Assembly (NCBI GenBank): GCA_910588035.1
Contig: CAJUPY010000006.1
Location: 1-64,000, forward strand
DNA: 64,000 bases
Direction of reading: 5' to 3'
DNA from: an uncultured Muribaculaceae bacterium
GTDB lineage: Bacteria; Bacteroidota; Bacteroidia; Bacteroidales; Muribaculaceae
Part shown: positions 43,924 through 53,124 of the stretch, piece by piece
How positions within the stretch are numbered: the stretch's first letter is position 1
How the letters are laid out: each line of letters opens with the position of its first letter
Notes under the pieces: generated by a model
Databases searched by the model: none
The model's input: the letters and a program-made list of their open reading frames with translations, nothing else
Told to the model about the DNA's origin: nothing
Position numbers and translations under genes: made by a program

Positions 43924-46900
43924 ATGTTGACTCTTTACAAAGCGTCGGCAGGCTCCGGCAAGACCTATACCCTGACTCTTGAATATATCAAGATGTTGCT
44001 TGGAAAGAAGGGTGAGGACGGGAAGTACACGCTAAATACCAAAATCAGGAAACCGCATTCAGAAATTCTTGCAGTCACTTTCACCAACAAGGCGACTGAG
44101 GAGATGAAAGACCGTATTGTATCAGAGTTGTCGGTCTTGTCTAAAAATCCGTCGGAGAGCGGTTACATAGATAAGCTGAAAACATTTTTTTGCGTCGATG
44201 ATGAATCCAAGATCGCTCGTAGTGCGACTGATGCGCTTCATTCGTTGCTGTTTAATTTCTCATATTTCAATGTAAGCACGATTGATTCGTTTTTTCAGTT
44301 GGTGTTGCGTACGTTTGCCGCAGAGATTGAGCGTCCTGCAAACTTTGATATTGAAATGGATGAGAAATTCATGATCAGCAATGCGATATCGACGATTATT
44401 GACGGGGTGTCGGCAGGTGAGCACCCGATGCTGAAGAAATGGATCAAGAACTACATGACGACTCTGATAGAGGAAGGACGTCCGTTCAATTTGTTCAACC
44501 GTCAGTCATCGCTTCATCATAAACTGGTCGAAGTGATGAAAGCTCTGACAAATGAAAGTTACCGGCTTCATGCAGAAGAGATTGATCATGATCTTGACAA
44601 CCCCGAACGATTGGTCGCACTTGACTCAGCGATAGCTTCTGCGACGGCGCGCATTCTGAAAAGACGTGCCGAACTTGCAAAGCAATTCGAGACCGAACTC
44701 ACGGCATGTGATCTGGCGCAGTTCTGCCATGTCTCACCTTTGTGGCTCAAAGACCGCATGACAGAGAACAAAGGAGACAAACTCGGAGCGAGAATGCAGA
44801 CCGGTATTGCAGATCCGTCAAAAATATTTATGAAAAGCCGCACTGTCGGGGGGGTGAAAATGAAATGTGAAAGAGAGCCTTCAGCCCGGTTGCTCGATCT
44901 GACGCGCGAAATGCTTGCATATTATTCGGAATCGCAGTCTGATCTCAACGATTTGTCGGCGGTGAGATCCGGACTGTTCTACATGGGCATTCTGGCTACT
45001 CTTACACAGGTTGTCAAGAACTATTGCCGTGACAACAACATGATAATGATCTCTGACACAAACGAACTGTTGAACCGGATAATCGGTAAAGACATTGCTC
45101 CGTTCATATATGAGCGCCTTGGTGTCAGGTTAAAACATTTTTTGATTGACGAGTTTCAGGATACATCAAAACTCCAATGGCTTAACCTGAAGCCGTTGTT
45201 GATTGAGAGTCTGTCATGGGATCACGATAACCTTATAATCGGAGATGAGAAACAGTGCATCTACCGTTTCAGAAATTCAGCTCCCGAGTTGCTTGGAAGC
45301 GAGGTTAAAAGCGAGATTGACGACGGACGTCGACATCTGTCGGAAAAAGGATTGTTGATTGAGGAGAACTGCAATTGGCGTAGTGCTCCGCAAATTATAA
45401 GGTTTAACAATTCGTTGTTCTACTCTATGGGGCGCGATAGCCGTTTCCCGCAACCTAACGCTTATTGCAAAGTCATTCAGGAGGTGTCGGAAAAACATCT
45501 CGACGATGTCGGCTATGTTGAAGTCACGCTTGTCAAACCGGCATCAAGATCGCGCGACAAAGCCGGACAGAAGACCAAGAAACCGAGTGAATCATTTACC
45601 GACAGGGCTGTCTCGGTAACGTTAAATCACCTCCGCCGCATGTTGAGGAGCTATCGTGCGGGTGACATAGCGATATTGGTCAGAACAAAGACTGATGCAA
45701 AGGTGATTATAGATGCCATGCTTGACTCAATGAACAGTGAGGGCGGACTGCCGCGTTTCAACATCATTTCTAACGATGCGTTGAAAATAAGTTCGTCACC
45801 TGCCGTGAAACTTATCGTCAACATATTGCGGTTGGTTGATTCACCTGAGACTACTGATGTCGCGACCGACGAAATGAAAGGAAGAAAGTTCAAGACTAAA
45901 AACGACACGGCGAGGCTGCATCACAGGTTTGAATTGCTTTTGAACAGCGAGGAAGATTCCGGCAAAGCACTTGCGAAGGCACTTGAGGAAAACGAAGAGG
46001 TGGATTCGATCCTGAAATATCTGACAGGCCGTAAAAGCCGTGACATCATTTCGTTGACCGAACATATAATCTCGCTCTTGCCTGAAAACATGTGCAAGAC
46101 CGAGACCGTGTTCCTCACTGCATTTCAAGACCAGGTGCTTGCTTTCCAGTCAAAAGGTGCGGGTGATCTGCATTCGTTTCTCCAATGGTGGGATAACACA
46201 GGAATCTCAGTTGCGCTCGATACCCCCGAAGAACTTGATGCACTGACTGTGACAACAATCCATAAATCAAAAGGAATAGAATATGGTTGTGTGATAATTC
46301 CTTTTGCCGACTGGTCGTTTGTGGAAGATTCCGGCATGAATCTACACATCGACTGGTATCGGTCGAAACCGCTTTTTGGAGTCAATGAAGAGTTGATACC
46401 TCGTTATTTTGCGATGGAAAAGAAAAGCGCACTCCGTGATTCTTCGTTTGCATACGATTATGAGGAGGCGAACCGCCGTCAGAGAATAGACAACATAAAC
46501 CTGACTTATGTGGCATTTACGCGTGCTGTCAAGGAACTCGTCGTCGTTGCGAAAACGACCGAAAGTGCAAGCGAGTCTGTCGGACGGTACATTGAAGAGG
46601 CAATTCTGACAATGACGCCTGGAGAATATGAGAAGTGTGGCGATTGCCTTGATGCAAGAGAAGTGAATGCGTTGATAACACTCTCAGACAAATTAGATTC
46701 GGAGACAATGACATTCCGTTATGGAGTGCCTGAGGAATCGGCGGAATCCGGATCAGGCAATTCCGGACAACGGCAAAGCAATCTGATGCCTGCTTATGAG
46801 ACACGTCCCGACGACACGGTGTTCAACCGTGTGAAAGTCAGATCAGACGAGGACTTTGATCCGGAGAACGCACGTGTTGAAGGTGATTTCATGCATGAGG

Positions 46901-47322
46901 TCCTGAGAATGGTCGTCAGGCGCGACGATCTCGCTTATGCGTGCCGTCTGAGGGCGGAGCAGGTAAATTTGCCTGATTCTCTGGCCAAACGCAGATATGA
47001 GATACTGGCAGAAGCGTTGGCCGATCAGCGTGTCGCCCCATGGTTTGAGAATTTTGAGAGGGTTGTTGCCGAACGGCCGATAGCAATCGCACCCGGAGAA
47101 ACAAAACGACCTGACCGTGTGGTCTGGACTGCCGATGGTCATGTCGATGTCATAGATTACAAATTTGGGGAACCTGAAGACCGCCACAAGACTCAGGTGA
47201 GAGAATATGTGAATTTTCTCAGGCAAGGTGGTTACGATAATGTGCGCGGTTTTTTATGGTATCCGCTCGACGACAACCGTATAATAACTGTAGATGACGG
47301 AAATTTCTCATCATTGTTTTAG
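43924..47322 (+). CDS. AddA-like ATP-dependent helicase-nuclease
   Basis: A 1132-residue UvrD-like helicase. Walker A ASAGSGKTYTL (7-17), helicase motifs FTNKATEEM, LIDEFQDTS (motif II), GDEKQCIYRFRNS, TTIHKSKGIEY and VAFTRAVKEL (motif VI) all read clearly. The C-terminal PD-(D/E)XK nuclease has VDVIDYKFGE (about 1075) and a downstream Gln-containing helix. It would process double-strand breaks for recombination. The usual partner AddB is not beside it in this window; the upstream gene is SUI1-like. It is followed 14 bases later by a NUC1 nuclease gene. Confidence 0.92.
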   Translation: MLTLYKASAGSGKTYTLTLEYIKMLLGKKGEDGKYTLNTKIRKPHSEILAVTFTNKATEEMKDRIVSELSVLSKNPSESGYIDKLKTFFCVDDESKIARSATDALHSLLFNFSYFNVSTIDSFFQLVLRTFAAEIERPANFDIEMDEKFMISNAISTIIDGVSAGEHPMLKKWIKNYMTTLIEEGRPFNLFNRQSSLHHKLVEVMKALTNESYRLHAEEIDHDLDNPERLVALDSAIASATARILKRRAELAKQFETELTACDLAQFCHVSPLWLKDRMTENKGDKLGARMQTGIADPSKIFMKSRTVGGVKMKCEREPSARLLDLTREMLAYYSESQSDLNDLSAVRSGLFYMGILATLTQVVKNYCRDNNMIMISDTNELLNRIIGKDIAPFIYERLGVRLKHFLIDEFQDTSKLQWLNLKPLLIESLSWDHDNLIIGDEKQCIYRFRNSAPELLGSEVKSEIDDGRRHLSEKGLLIEENCNWRSAPQIIRFNNSLFYSMGRDSRFPQPNAYCKVIQEVSEKHLDDVGYVEVTLVKPASRSRDKAGQKTKKPSESFTDRAVSVTLNHLRRMLRSYRAGDIAILVRTKTDAKVIIDAMLDSMNSEGGLPRFNIISNDALKISSSPAVKLIVNILRLVDSPETTDVATDEMKGRKFKTKNDTARLHHRFELLLNSEEDSGKALAKALEENEEVDSILKYLTGRKSRDIISLTEHIISLLPENMCKTETVFLTAFQDQVLAFQSKGAGDLHSFLQWWDNTGISVALDTPEELDALTVTTIHKSKGIEYGCVIIPFADWSFVEDSGMNLHIDWYRSKPLFGVNEELIPRYFAMEKKSALRDSSFAYDYEEANRRQRIDNINLTYVAFTRAVKELVVVAKTTESASESVGRYIEEAILTMTPGEYEKCGDCLDAREVNALITLSDKLDSETMTFRYGVPEESAESGSGNSGQRQSNLMPAYETRPDDTVFNRVKVRSDEDFDPENARVEGDFMHEVLRMVVRRDDLAYACRLRAEQVNLPDSLAKRRYEILAEALADQRVAPWFENFERVVAERPIAIAPGETKRPDRVVWTADGHVDVIDYKFGEPEDRHKTQVREYVNFLRQGGYDNVRGFLWYPLDDNRIITVDDGNFSSLF

Positions 47323-47336
47323 AAGAGATTTAATAT

Positions 47337-48191
47337 ATGGTAAGAAGAAAAATCAAGAAGCGTAAAGATAAACGGCTGATGACCAATGCGATCGGTCTGC
47401 TTGTCATTGTTGCGGCCATCTATGTGTCGGCTCAGTATCTGCTTGCCCGCGATGAGGCTTCGCGCAGATGTGACGATGACCTGACGTCTGTTGAAGGTGT
47501 CGATCTGCAAAGAGTCGTCACAAATGAAGCCCTTGAGGAGGAGATTGTCAGCTATCGCGGAATGACGGTGTCGTTCAACCAGCGTCTGCACATACCGAAC
47601 TGGGTGGCATGGGAGCTTACTGCCGAGGAGGTCGGAGGAATTGAGCCACGTTACGACAAATTTCGATGTGACGAAAGCGTCGTGGGCTGTCCTGACACTT
47701 GGGATTATAGCTATTCAGGCTATGACCGGGGGCACATGGCACCTGCCGGAGACATGAAGTGGGACAGGCAGGCAATGGAAGAGACATTTTTTCTGACCAA
47801 TATCTGTCCGCAGGCTCCTGAACTGAACCGTGGCTCATGGAAACGGCTTGAAGAGAAATGTCGCAGCAGAGCCGTGGCCGACAGTGCGGTAATTGTTATT
47901 TGCGGTCCGGTGTTGACCGATGAGTTGACTGAGTTTATCGGAGATTCGCGGATCGCTGTTCCAAAGCGTTTCTTCAAGGTCATTCTTTCTCCATGGCGTG
48001 AAAAACCTGTAGCTATAGGTTTTATTATGCCTAATGGAAAAGTCCCGGGCGGCATGCAACCTATGGCAGTGACCGTCGATTCGGTCGAAGCCGTTACCGG
48101 TCATGATTTTTTTGCAGCTTTGCCTGACAGCACTGAGCGACAGCTTGAGCGTATGTGCAATTTCAATGCCTGGAGTCGAATGTTAGACTGA
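47337..48191 (+). CDS. membrane-anchored DNA/RNA non-specific endonuclease (NUC1)
   Basis: A 284-residue nuclease with a basic N terminus and one hydrophobic segment (about 17-37), so it is anchored with its catalytic part outside the cytoplasm. The beta-beta-alpha-metal motif reads DRGHMAPAGD (130-139), with general-base His133, and Asn164 as metal ligand in PELNRGSW. NUC1 enzymes cut DNA and RNA with little sequence preference. A Cys pair (111, 118) may form a disulfide. It starts 14 bases after the AddA-like gene and 15 bases before the EEP-phosphoesterase gene; a scavenging or defence role is possible. Confidence 0.93.
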   Translation: MVRRKIKKRKDKRLMTNAIGLLVIVAAIYVSAQYLLARDEASRRCDDDLTSVEGVDLQRVVTNEALEEEIVSYRGMTVSFNQRLHIPNWVAWELTAEEVGGIEPRYDKFRCDESVVGCPDTWDYSYSGYDRGHMAPAGDMKWDRQAMEETFFLTNICPQAPELNRGSWKRLEEKCRSRAVADSAVIVICGPVLTDELTEFIGDSRIAVPKRFFKVILSPWREKPVAIGFIMPNGKVPGGMQPMAVTVDSVEAVTGHDFFAALPDSTERQLERMCNFNAWSRMLD

Positions 48192-48206
48192 ATCGATATT
48201 TGATCA

Positions 48207-50066
48207 ATGAGAGCCAATGGACTACTATATCTGATCATGCTGGCATATATCGCCGGAGTGATGAATCTGAATGCAATTACCCCGCTGCAAGAGAAGAACC
48301 GGGTTAAGATCATGTCATATAACGTACATAACGCGATCGGTCTTGACCACATCAGCAACACACGTCGCATCGCAGACGTGATCAATAGGTCGGGTGCCGA
48401 TATAGTGGCACTTCAGGAACTTGACAGTGCGACTGTCCGCAGTGGCGGCCGGTATATTTTAGGTGAGATAGCAGAAGAAACTTTGATGCGTCCCGTTTTT
48501 GCAGGAGCAATTGATTTTCAGGGAGGCCGTTATGGCGTAGGTATACTTTGCCGTGAACGTCCGTTGTCGGTTCGTCGCATACCTTTGCCGGGCAGTGAAG
48601 AACCCCGTGTATTGCTCCTGGTGGAATTTGAACGTTATCTTTTTGCCTGCACACATTTATCGCTCACGGAAAAAGACCGTCTGAAGTCGGTCGAGATACT
48701 TGAGCGGGAAACGGCCGGTTTTTCCAAACCTGTTTTTCTTGCGGGTGACCTTAATGATGTTCCCGGCAGTGAGATGCACGGAGAGCTGATGAAGTCATTC
48801 ACTGCATTGACACGGGGTAAGTCGATGACTTTTCCGGCCGATAATCCCGACCGGACACTCGATTATATCATGATGAGGTCAGGTGACAATAGTGTTGCGG
48901 CGATTGGATCGGGGGTTGTTGAAGAAACGGTGGCCTCTGACCACAGACCCGTGATTGCGACTGTTCAGTTCAAGACCCGTCGCAATGACATCATTTACAG
49001 GAAACCTTATCTCCAAAATCCGGGCAGCGACGCCATAACGGTGATGTTCCAGACAAATGTCATGGCACATGCATGGTTGGAGATCGGTACTGACACATTG
49101 GATATGGAGCGTGTCAGAACTCTTTCGGCCGGTCAGGCAATCTGTCATGATGTGGAACACAAGATCGGACTCGACCGACTGACACCTGGAACGCGCTACT
49201 ACTACAGGGCGTGTGCAAACGAAATACTTGACTACAGAAGTTATAGAAAGGTGTTGGGTGATACGGCCGTGACACCGTTTTACTCGTTTGTTCTCCCTGA
49301 AACGAAGGCAAAAGATGTGACAGTTCTGGTGTTGAACGATCTGCATGACAATCTCCGGACAATAGAATCAATGAGCCGACTGTGTTCTGGGATACCACAT
49401 GACATGGTGATATTGAATGGAGACTGCCTACCCGAACCCGACAGCCGTGAAGATGCCCTAAGTCGGCTTCATGACTTGAATGAGGCATTCGGAGGTTCCT
49501 CTAAGCCGATTGTTCACATCAGGGGTAATCATGAGATCCGCAATGCCTACTCAGCCGGCATGCCGAGTCTGTTCGATAATCCCGGAGGAAAAACCTATGG
49601 AGCATTCAGCTGGGGAGATACGCGATTTGTAATTCTCGACTGTGGTGAGGATAAACCCGACGACCATTGGGTCTATTATGGTTTGAATGATTTCAGCAGA
49701 CTCAGGGCCGAGCAGTCTGATTGGCTTAAATCTGAAATCGCCTGCAGTGAGTTTCTCAATTCAAAACGGCGCATATTGCTGCACCATGTGCCGGTTTGGG
49801 GGAACACCGACGAATATCGCCCGTGCACCAACTTGTGGGCACCGATTTTGAAAGACGCAGGTTTTGACATCGATCTGACAGCCCATACCCATGAATACAG
49901 ATTTCATCCTGAAGGCAGTTGCGACGCGAATCCTATGCCGGTGGTAGTCGGTGGCGGCCCGAAAATCGATGAAGCGACCATGATAGTTCTTGAGCGTCAT
50001 GGCGATGATGTAACCGTGAGGGTTCTTGATGCTTTGGGAAATGAACTGAAATGTGTGAGACTGTAG
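48207..50066 (+). CDS. fused EEP nuclease/phosphatase and metallophosphoesterase
   Basis: A 619-residue secreted protein (signal peptide about 1-24). Domain 1 (about 30-255): endonuclease/exonuclease/phosphatase fold with MSYNVHN, VALQELDS, AGDLNDVPGS and SDHRPVI. Domain 2 (about 260-360): beta-sandwich like the N-terminal region of purple acid phosphatases (YRKPYLQNP, then RYYYRACANE). Domain 3 (about 365-600): metallophosphoesterase with VLNDLHDN, LNGDCL, RGNHEIRN, HHVPVWG and AHTHEYRFH, so all metal ligands are present. A protein joining both phosphoesterase folds is unusual. Its gene follows the NUC1 gene by 15 bases. Confidence 0.88.
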   Translation: MRANGLLYLIMLAYIAGVMNLNAITPLQEKNRVKIMSYNVHNAIGLDHISNTRRIADVINRSGADIVALQELDSATVRSGGRYILGEIAEETLMRPVFAGAIDFQGGRYGVGILCRERPLSVRRIPLPGSEEPRVLLLVEFERYLFACTHLSLTEKDRLKSVEILERETAGFSKPVFLAGDLNDVPGSEMHGELMKSFTALTRGKSMTFPADNPDRTLDYIMMRSGDNSVAAIGSGVVEETVASDHRPVIATVQFKTRRNDIIYRKPYLQNPGSDAITVMFQTNVMAHAWLEIGTDTLDMERVRTLSAGQAICHDVEHKIGLDRLTPGTRYYYRACANEILDYRSYRKVLGDTAVTPFYSFVLPETKAKDVTVLVLNDLHDNLRTIESMSRLCSGIPHDMVILNGDCLPEPDSREDALSRLHDLNEAFGGSSKPIVHIRGNHEIRNAYSAGMPSLFDNPGGKTYGAFSWGDTRFVILDCGEDKPDDHWVYYGLNDFSRLRAEQSDWLKSEIACSEFLNSKRRILLHHVPVWGNTDEYRPCTNLWAPILKDAGFDIDLTAHTHEYRFHPEGSCDANPMPVVVGGGPKIDEATMIVLERHGDDVTVRVLDALGNELKCVRL

Positions 50067-50084
50067 TTTGTCGATTGTCTGGAA

Positions 50085-50116
50085 TTTGCATTTTTCGCCA
50101 AAATTTCTTATCTTTG
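50085..50116 (+). promoter_or_regulatory. uvrA promoter
   Basis: TTTG (50085-50088), exactly 20 bases, TATCTTTG (50109-50116); perfect. The ATG is 49 bases downstream. Confidence 0.8.
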
Positions 50117-50164
50117 TATGTTGCACTGATAAATGATCTGACACACAATAAGGAATAGAAATAA

Positions 50165-52960
50165 ATGTCAAAAGACTCAATTATAATAAAAGGGGCGCGT
50201 GTCAACAATCTGAAAAACGTTGATGTCGAGCTTCCTCGAAATAAATTTATTGTCGTGACCGGACTGTCAGGTTCGGGTAAGTCTTCGCTTGCATTCGATA
50301 CGGTTTATGCCGAGGGGCAGCGTCGTTATGTCGAGAGCCTGTCGGCCTACGCCCGTCAGTTTCTCGGCAAAATGGCGAAACCAGAGGTGGATTTCATCAA
50401 GGGTCTACCTCCGGCTATTGCCATTGAGCAGAAGGTGAACACACGTAACCCGAGAAGTACTGTGGGCACTTCAACGGAAATATACGATTATATGAGATTG
50501 CTCTTCGGTCGTGTAGGCGTGACTTATTCACCGGTCAGCGGTGTTGAGGTGAAAAAGCATACGATAGAAGATGTGCTGCAACAGGCGTTGAGATATTCCG
50601 ACGGCACGCGAATCGCTGTCGTCTCACCTGTCAATATGCCCGAAGGACGTCTTTTCTCGACCCAGCTGGAGGTGTATGTCAAGGAGGGCTATTCGCGTGT
50701 GGTTGACAGAGATAACCGTTTTGTATCGATCTCGGAAATACTGAGTGGTGAAACGTTGGTTGCCAACGACAGCGGTTACAGGCTGTTGGTAGACAGGCTC
50801 TCTGTCTGTCATGAAGGAGACGACCTCAGCCGGCTTGCCGAATCGATTGAGACAGCATTTTTCGAGGGTGGCGACACACTTGAGCTTCTGGTCTGGAAAG
50901 AGAATGGAGAGGTTGTCACTCACCATTTCTCACGCAAATTTGAAGCTGACGGAATTACGTTTATAGAACCCAATGACTTGTTGTTCAACTTCAATAACCC
51001 CTATGGTGCATGTCCGGTGTGTGAAGGCTTCGGAAAGACAATGGGCATTGATGAGGCTCTCGTGATTCCGAACATGGCACTGTCGGTCTATGATGATGCC
51101 GTGGCATGTTGGAGAGGAGATAAAATGGGTGAATGGAAACGGGCATTCATCGCGTGTGCGTCGAAGTTTGGTTTCCCCATTCACCGTCCCTATTGTGAGC
51201 TGACCGAATCAGAAAAAAATCTTCTGTGGCATGGAAAAGGAGATTTCACAGGCATTGACGGATTTTTCAAAATGGTTGAGGAAAATCTCTACAAGGTTCA
51301 GTACAGGGTAATGCTGGCGCGTTATAGAGGCAAGACCACCTGCCACGAGTGTGGCGGCGGACGCTTGAGAAAGGAAGCCGGATATGTCAAGGTAGGCGGT
51401 AGAACAATAACCGAACTGGTCAGAATGCCGATCGAAAAACTTGCTGAGTGGTTTGAAGCATTGGTACTCAATGAGCAGGACTCGCTCATAGCCTCACGTC
51501 TGCTGACCGAAATTAAAAACCGTCTGCGTTTCCTCCTTGACGTGGGATTGGGATATCTGACTCTTGACCGCCTTTCATCGTCTTTGTCGGGAGGCGAGAG
51601 CCAACGTATCAATCTGGCTACGTCGCTCGGAAGCAGTCTTGTCGGCTCGATATATATTCTTGACGAACCGAGCATCGGACTACACCCGCGCGACACGGAG
51701 CGTCTTGTCTCAGTCTTACGCCATCTGCAACGGCTTGGAAACACCGTCGTCGTAGTTGAGCACGACGAGGAAATCATGCGGTCTGCCGATTATATAATAG
51801 ATGTCGGTCCCGACGCAGGACGTCATGGCGGGGAGATTGTCTATCAAGGACCGGTTGATGAGATCTCAAAAGCCGATCGAAGCTATACGGCACGTTATCT
51901 GTCGGGAGATCTCTCTATTGCCGTGCCGCGTAACCGACGCAAGTGGAACAGCTACATCGAGATTGTCGGAGCAAGAGAAAATAATCTGAAGAATGTCAAT
52001 GTGAAGTTTCCACTCGGAGTCATGACTGTGGTAACCGGTGTGAGCGGTTCTGGAAAGTCGACATTGGTGCGTGATATTCTCTACAAGGCGATGTTGCGTC
52101 ATCTTGGAGAAAATGGTGATGCTCCGGGTGCGTTTCTGAAACTTGACGGAGATCTCAACCGCATCTCGGCGATAGAATTTGTTGACCAGAATCCGATAGG
52201 CAAATCCTCCCGAAGCAATCCGGCTACATATCTCAAGGCATACGATGAGATAAGATCACTGTTTGCCGACCAGCAGGGAGCAAGGCAGATGGGCTTCAAA
52301 CCGGCTTTTTTCTCTTTCAATACCGAAGGCGGGCGATGCGAGGAGTGTAAAGGAGAGGGACACATCACCGTCGAGATGCAGTTCATGGCAGATATAACGA
52401 TTCCTTGCGAATCATGTCATGGACGACGTTTCAAGAGAGATGTGCTTGAAATCGAATACCGTGGCAAGAATATCAGCGATGTGCTCGACATGACTGTAAA
52501 TCAGGCTGTCGAGTTCTTCTCTGAGACAGAAGGAGCGAGTGAACGGAAAATTGTCAAACGGCTGAAGCCGTTGCAGGATGTCGGATTGGGGTATATCAAG
52601 CTCGGACAATCGTCATCGACTCTGTCGGGAGGTGAGAACCAGCGTGTGAAACTTGCCTATTTTCTGTCAAATGAACGGCCGCAACCGACCATGTTTGTGT
52701 TTGATGAACCGACGACCGGACTGCATCTCCACGACATCTCGACTCTTCTTGCCTCGTTTGACCGTCTTATTTCACTGGGCCACACGATCGTCATAATAGA
52801 GCACAATATAGATGTGATCAAGACTGCCGACCATGTGATTGATGTGGGTCCTGAAGGTGGTGATGCCGGAGGCATGATTGTGGCGACGGGTACACCCGAG
52901 CAGGTCGCAAAGTGTGAGTCAAGTTACACCGGCGGATTTTTGAAGGGAAAGGGCATCTGA
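50165..52960 (+). CDS. uvrA: UvrABC excinuclease subunit A
   Basis: A 931-residue DNA-damage sensor of nucleotide excision repair, working with UvrB. Two ABC modules: first Walker A GLSGSGKSS (36-44), second GVSGSGKST (about 624-632), signatures LSGGESQRI and LSGGENQRV, and Walker B ILDEPSIGLH and VFDEPTTGLH. Zinc-binding clusters are visible: CPVCEGFG, CHECGGGR and the CEECKGEG...CESCHGRRF pair (about 722-755). Full length for the family. The upstream gene is the EEP-phosphoesterase, but uvrA has its own promoter. Confidence 0.97.
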   Translation: MSKDSIIIKGARVNNLKNVDVELPRNKFIVVTGLSGSGKSSLAFDTVYAEGQRRYVESLSAYARQFLGKMAKPEVDFIKGLPPAIAIEQKVNTRNPRSTVGTSTEIYDYMRLLFGRVGVTYSPVSGVEVKKHTIEDVLQQALRYSDGTRIAVVSPVNMPEGRLFSTQLEVYVKEGYSRVVDRDNRFVSISEILSGETLVANDSGYRLLVDRLSVCHEGDDLSRLAESIETAFFEGGDTLELLVWKENGEVVTHHFSRKFEADGITFIEPNDLLFNFNNPYGACPVCEGFGKTMGIDEALVIPNMALSVYDDAVACWRGDKMGEWKRAFIACASKFGFPIHRPYCELTESEKNLLWHGKGDFTGIDGFFKMVEENLYKVQYRVMLARYRGKTTCHECGGGRLRKEAGYVKVGGRTITELVRMPIEKLAEWFEALVLNEQDSLIASRLLTEIKNRLRFLLDVGLGYLTLDRLSSSLSGGESQRINLATSLGSSLVGSIYILDEPSIGLHPRDTERLVSVLRHLQRLGNTVVVVEHDEEIMRSADYIIDVGPDAGRHGGEIVYQGPVDEISKADRSYTARYLSGDLSIAVPRNRRKWNSYIEIVGARENNLKNVNVKFPLGVMTVVTGVSGSGKSTLVRDILYKAMLRHLGENGDAPGAFLKLDGDLNRISAIEFVDQNPIGKSSRSNPATYLKAYDEIRSLFADQQGARQMGFKPAFFSFNTEGGRCEECKGEGHITVEMQFMADITIPCESCHGRRFKRDVLEIEYRGKNISDVLDMTVNQAVEFFSETEGASERKIVKRLKPLQDVGLGYIKLGQSSSTLSGGENQRVKLAYFLSNERPQPTMFVFDEPTTGLHLHDISTLLASFDRLISLGHTIVIIEHNIDVIKTADHVIDVGPEGGDAGGMIVATGTPEQVAKCESSYTGGFLKGKGI

Positions 52961-53060
52961 ACTCTTCTGATTGACGGTTTTGCGGTGAACGTGGCAGGTG
53001 GTGATGACCGGCGGTAGTGATACGTAATGACAGCTTGTCTGAAAAAAAACGGCAAAATGC

Positions 53061-53092
53061 TGTGTCAGTATGGTGGATATTTCATAACTTTG
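53061..53092 (+). promoter_or_regulatory. nusB operon promoter
   Basis: TAACTTTG at 53085-53092 is a perfect -7 box; TGTG (53061-53064) sits at the -33 position with a 20-base spacer. The ATG is at 53125. Confidence 0.6.
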
Positions 53093-53124
53093 CAGCGTCA
53101 AACAACAGATTAAATCAGTTAAGT

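Noticed and set aside
43924..50066. Known anti-phage defence system
   Set aside because: The nucleases do not match the gene content of a named defence system; no methylase, toxin or Cas gene is near.
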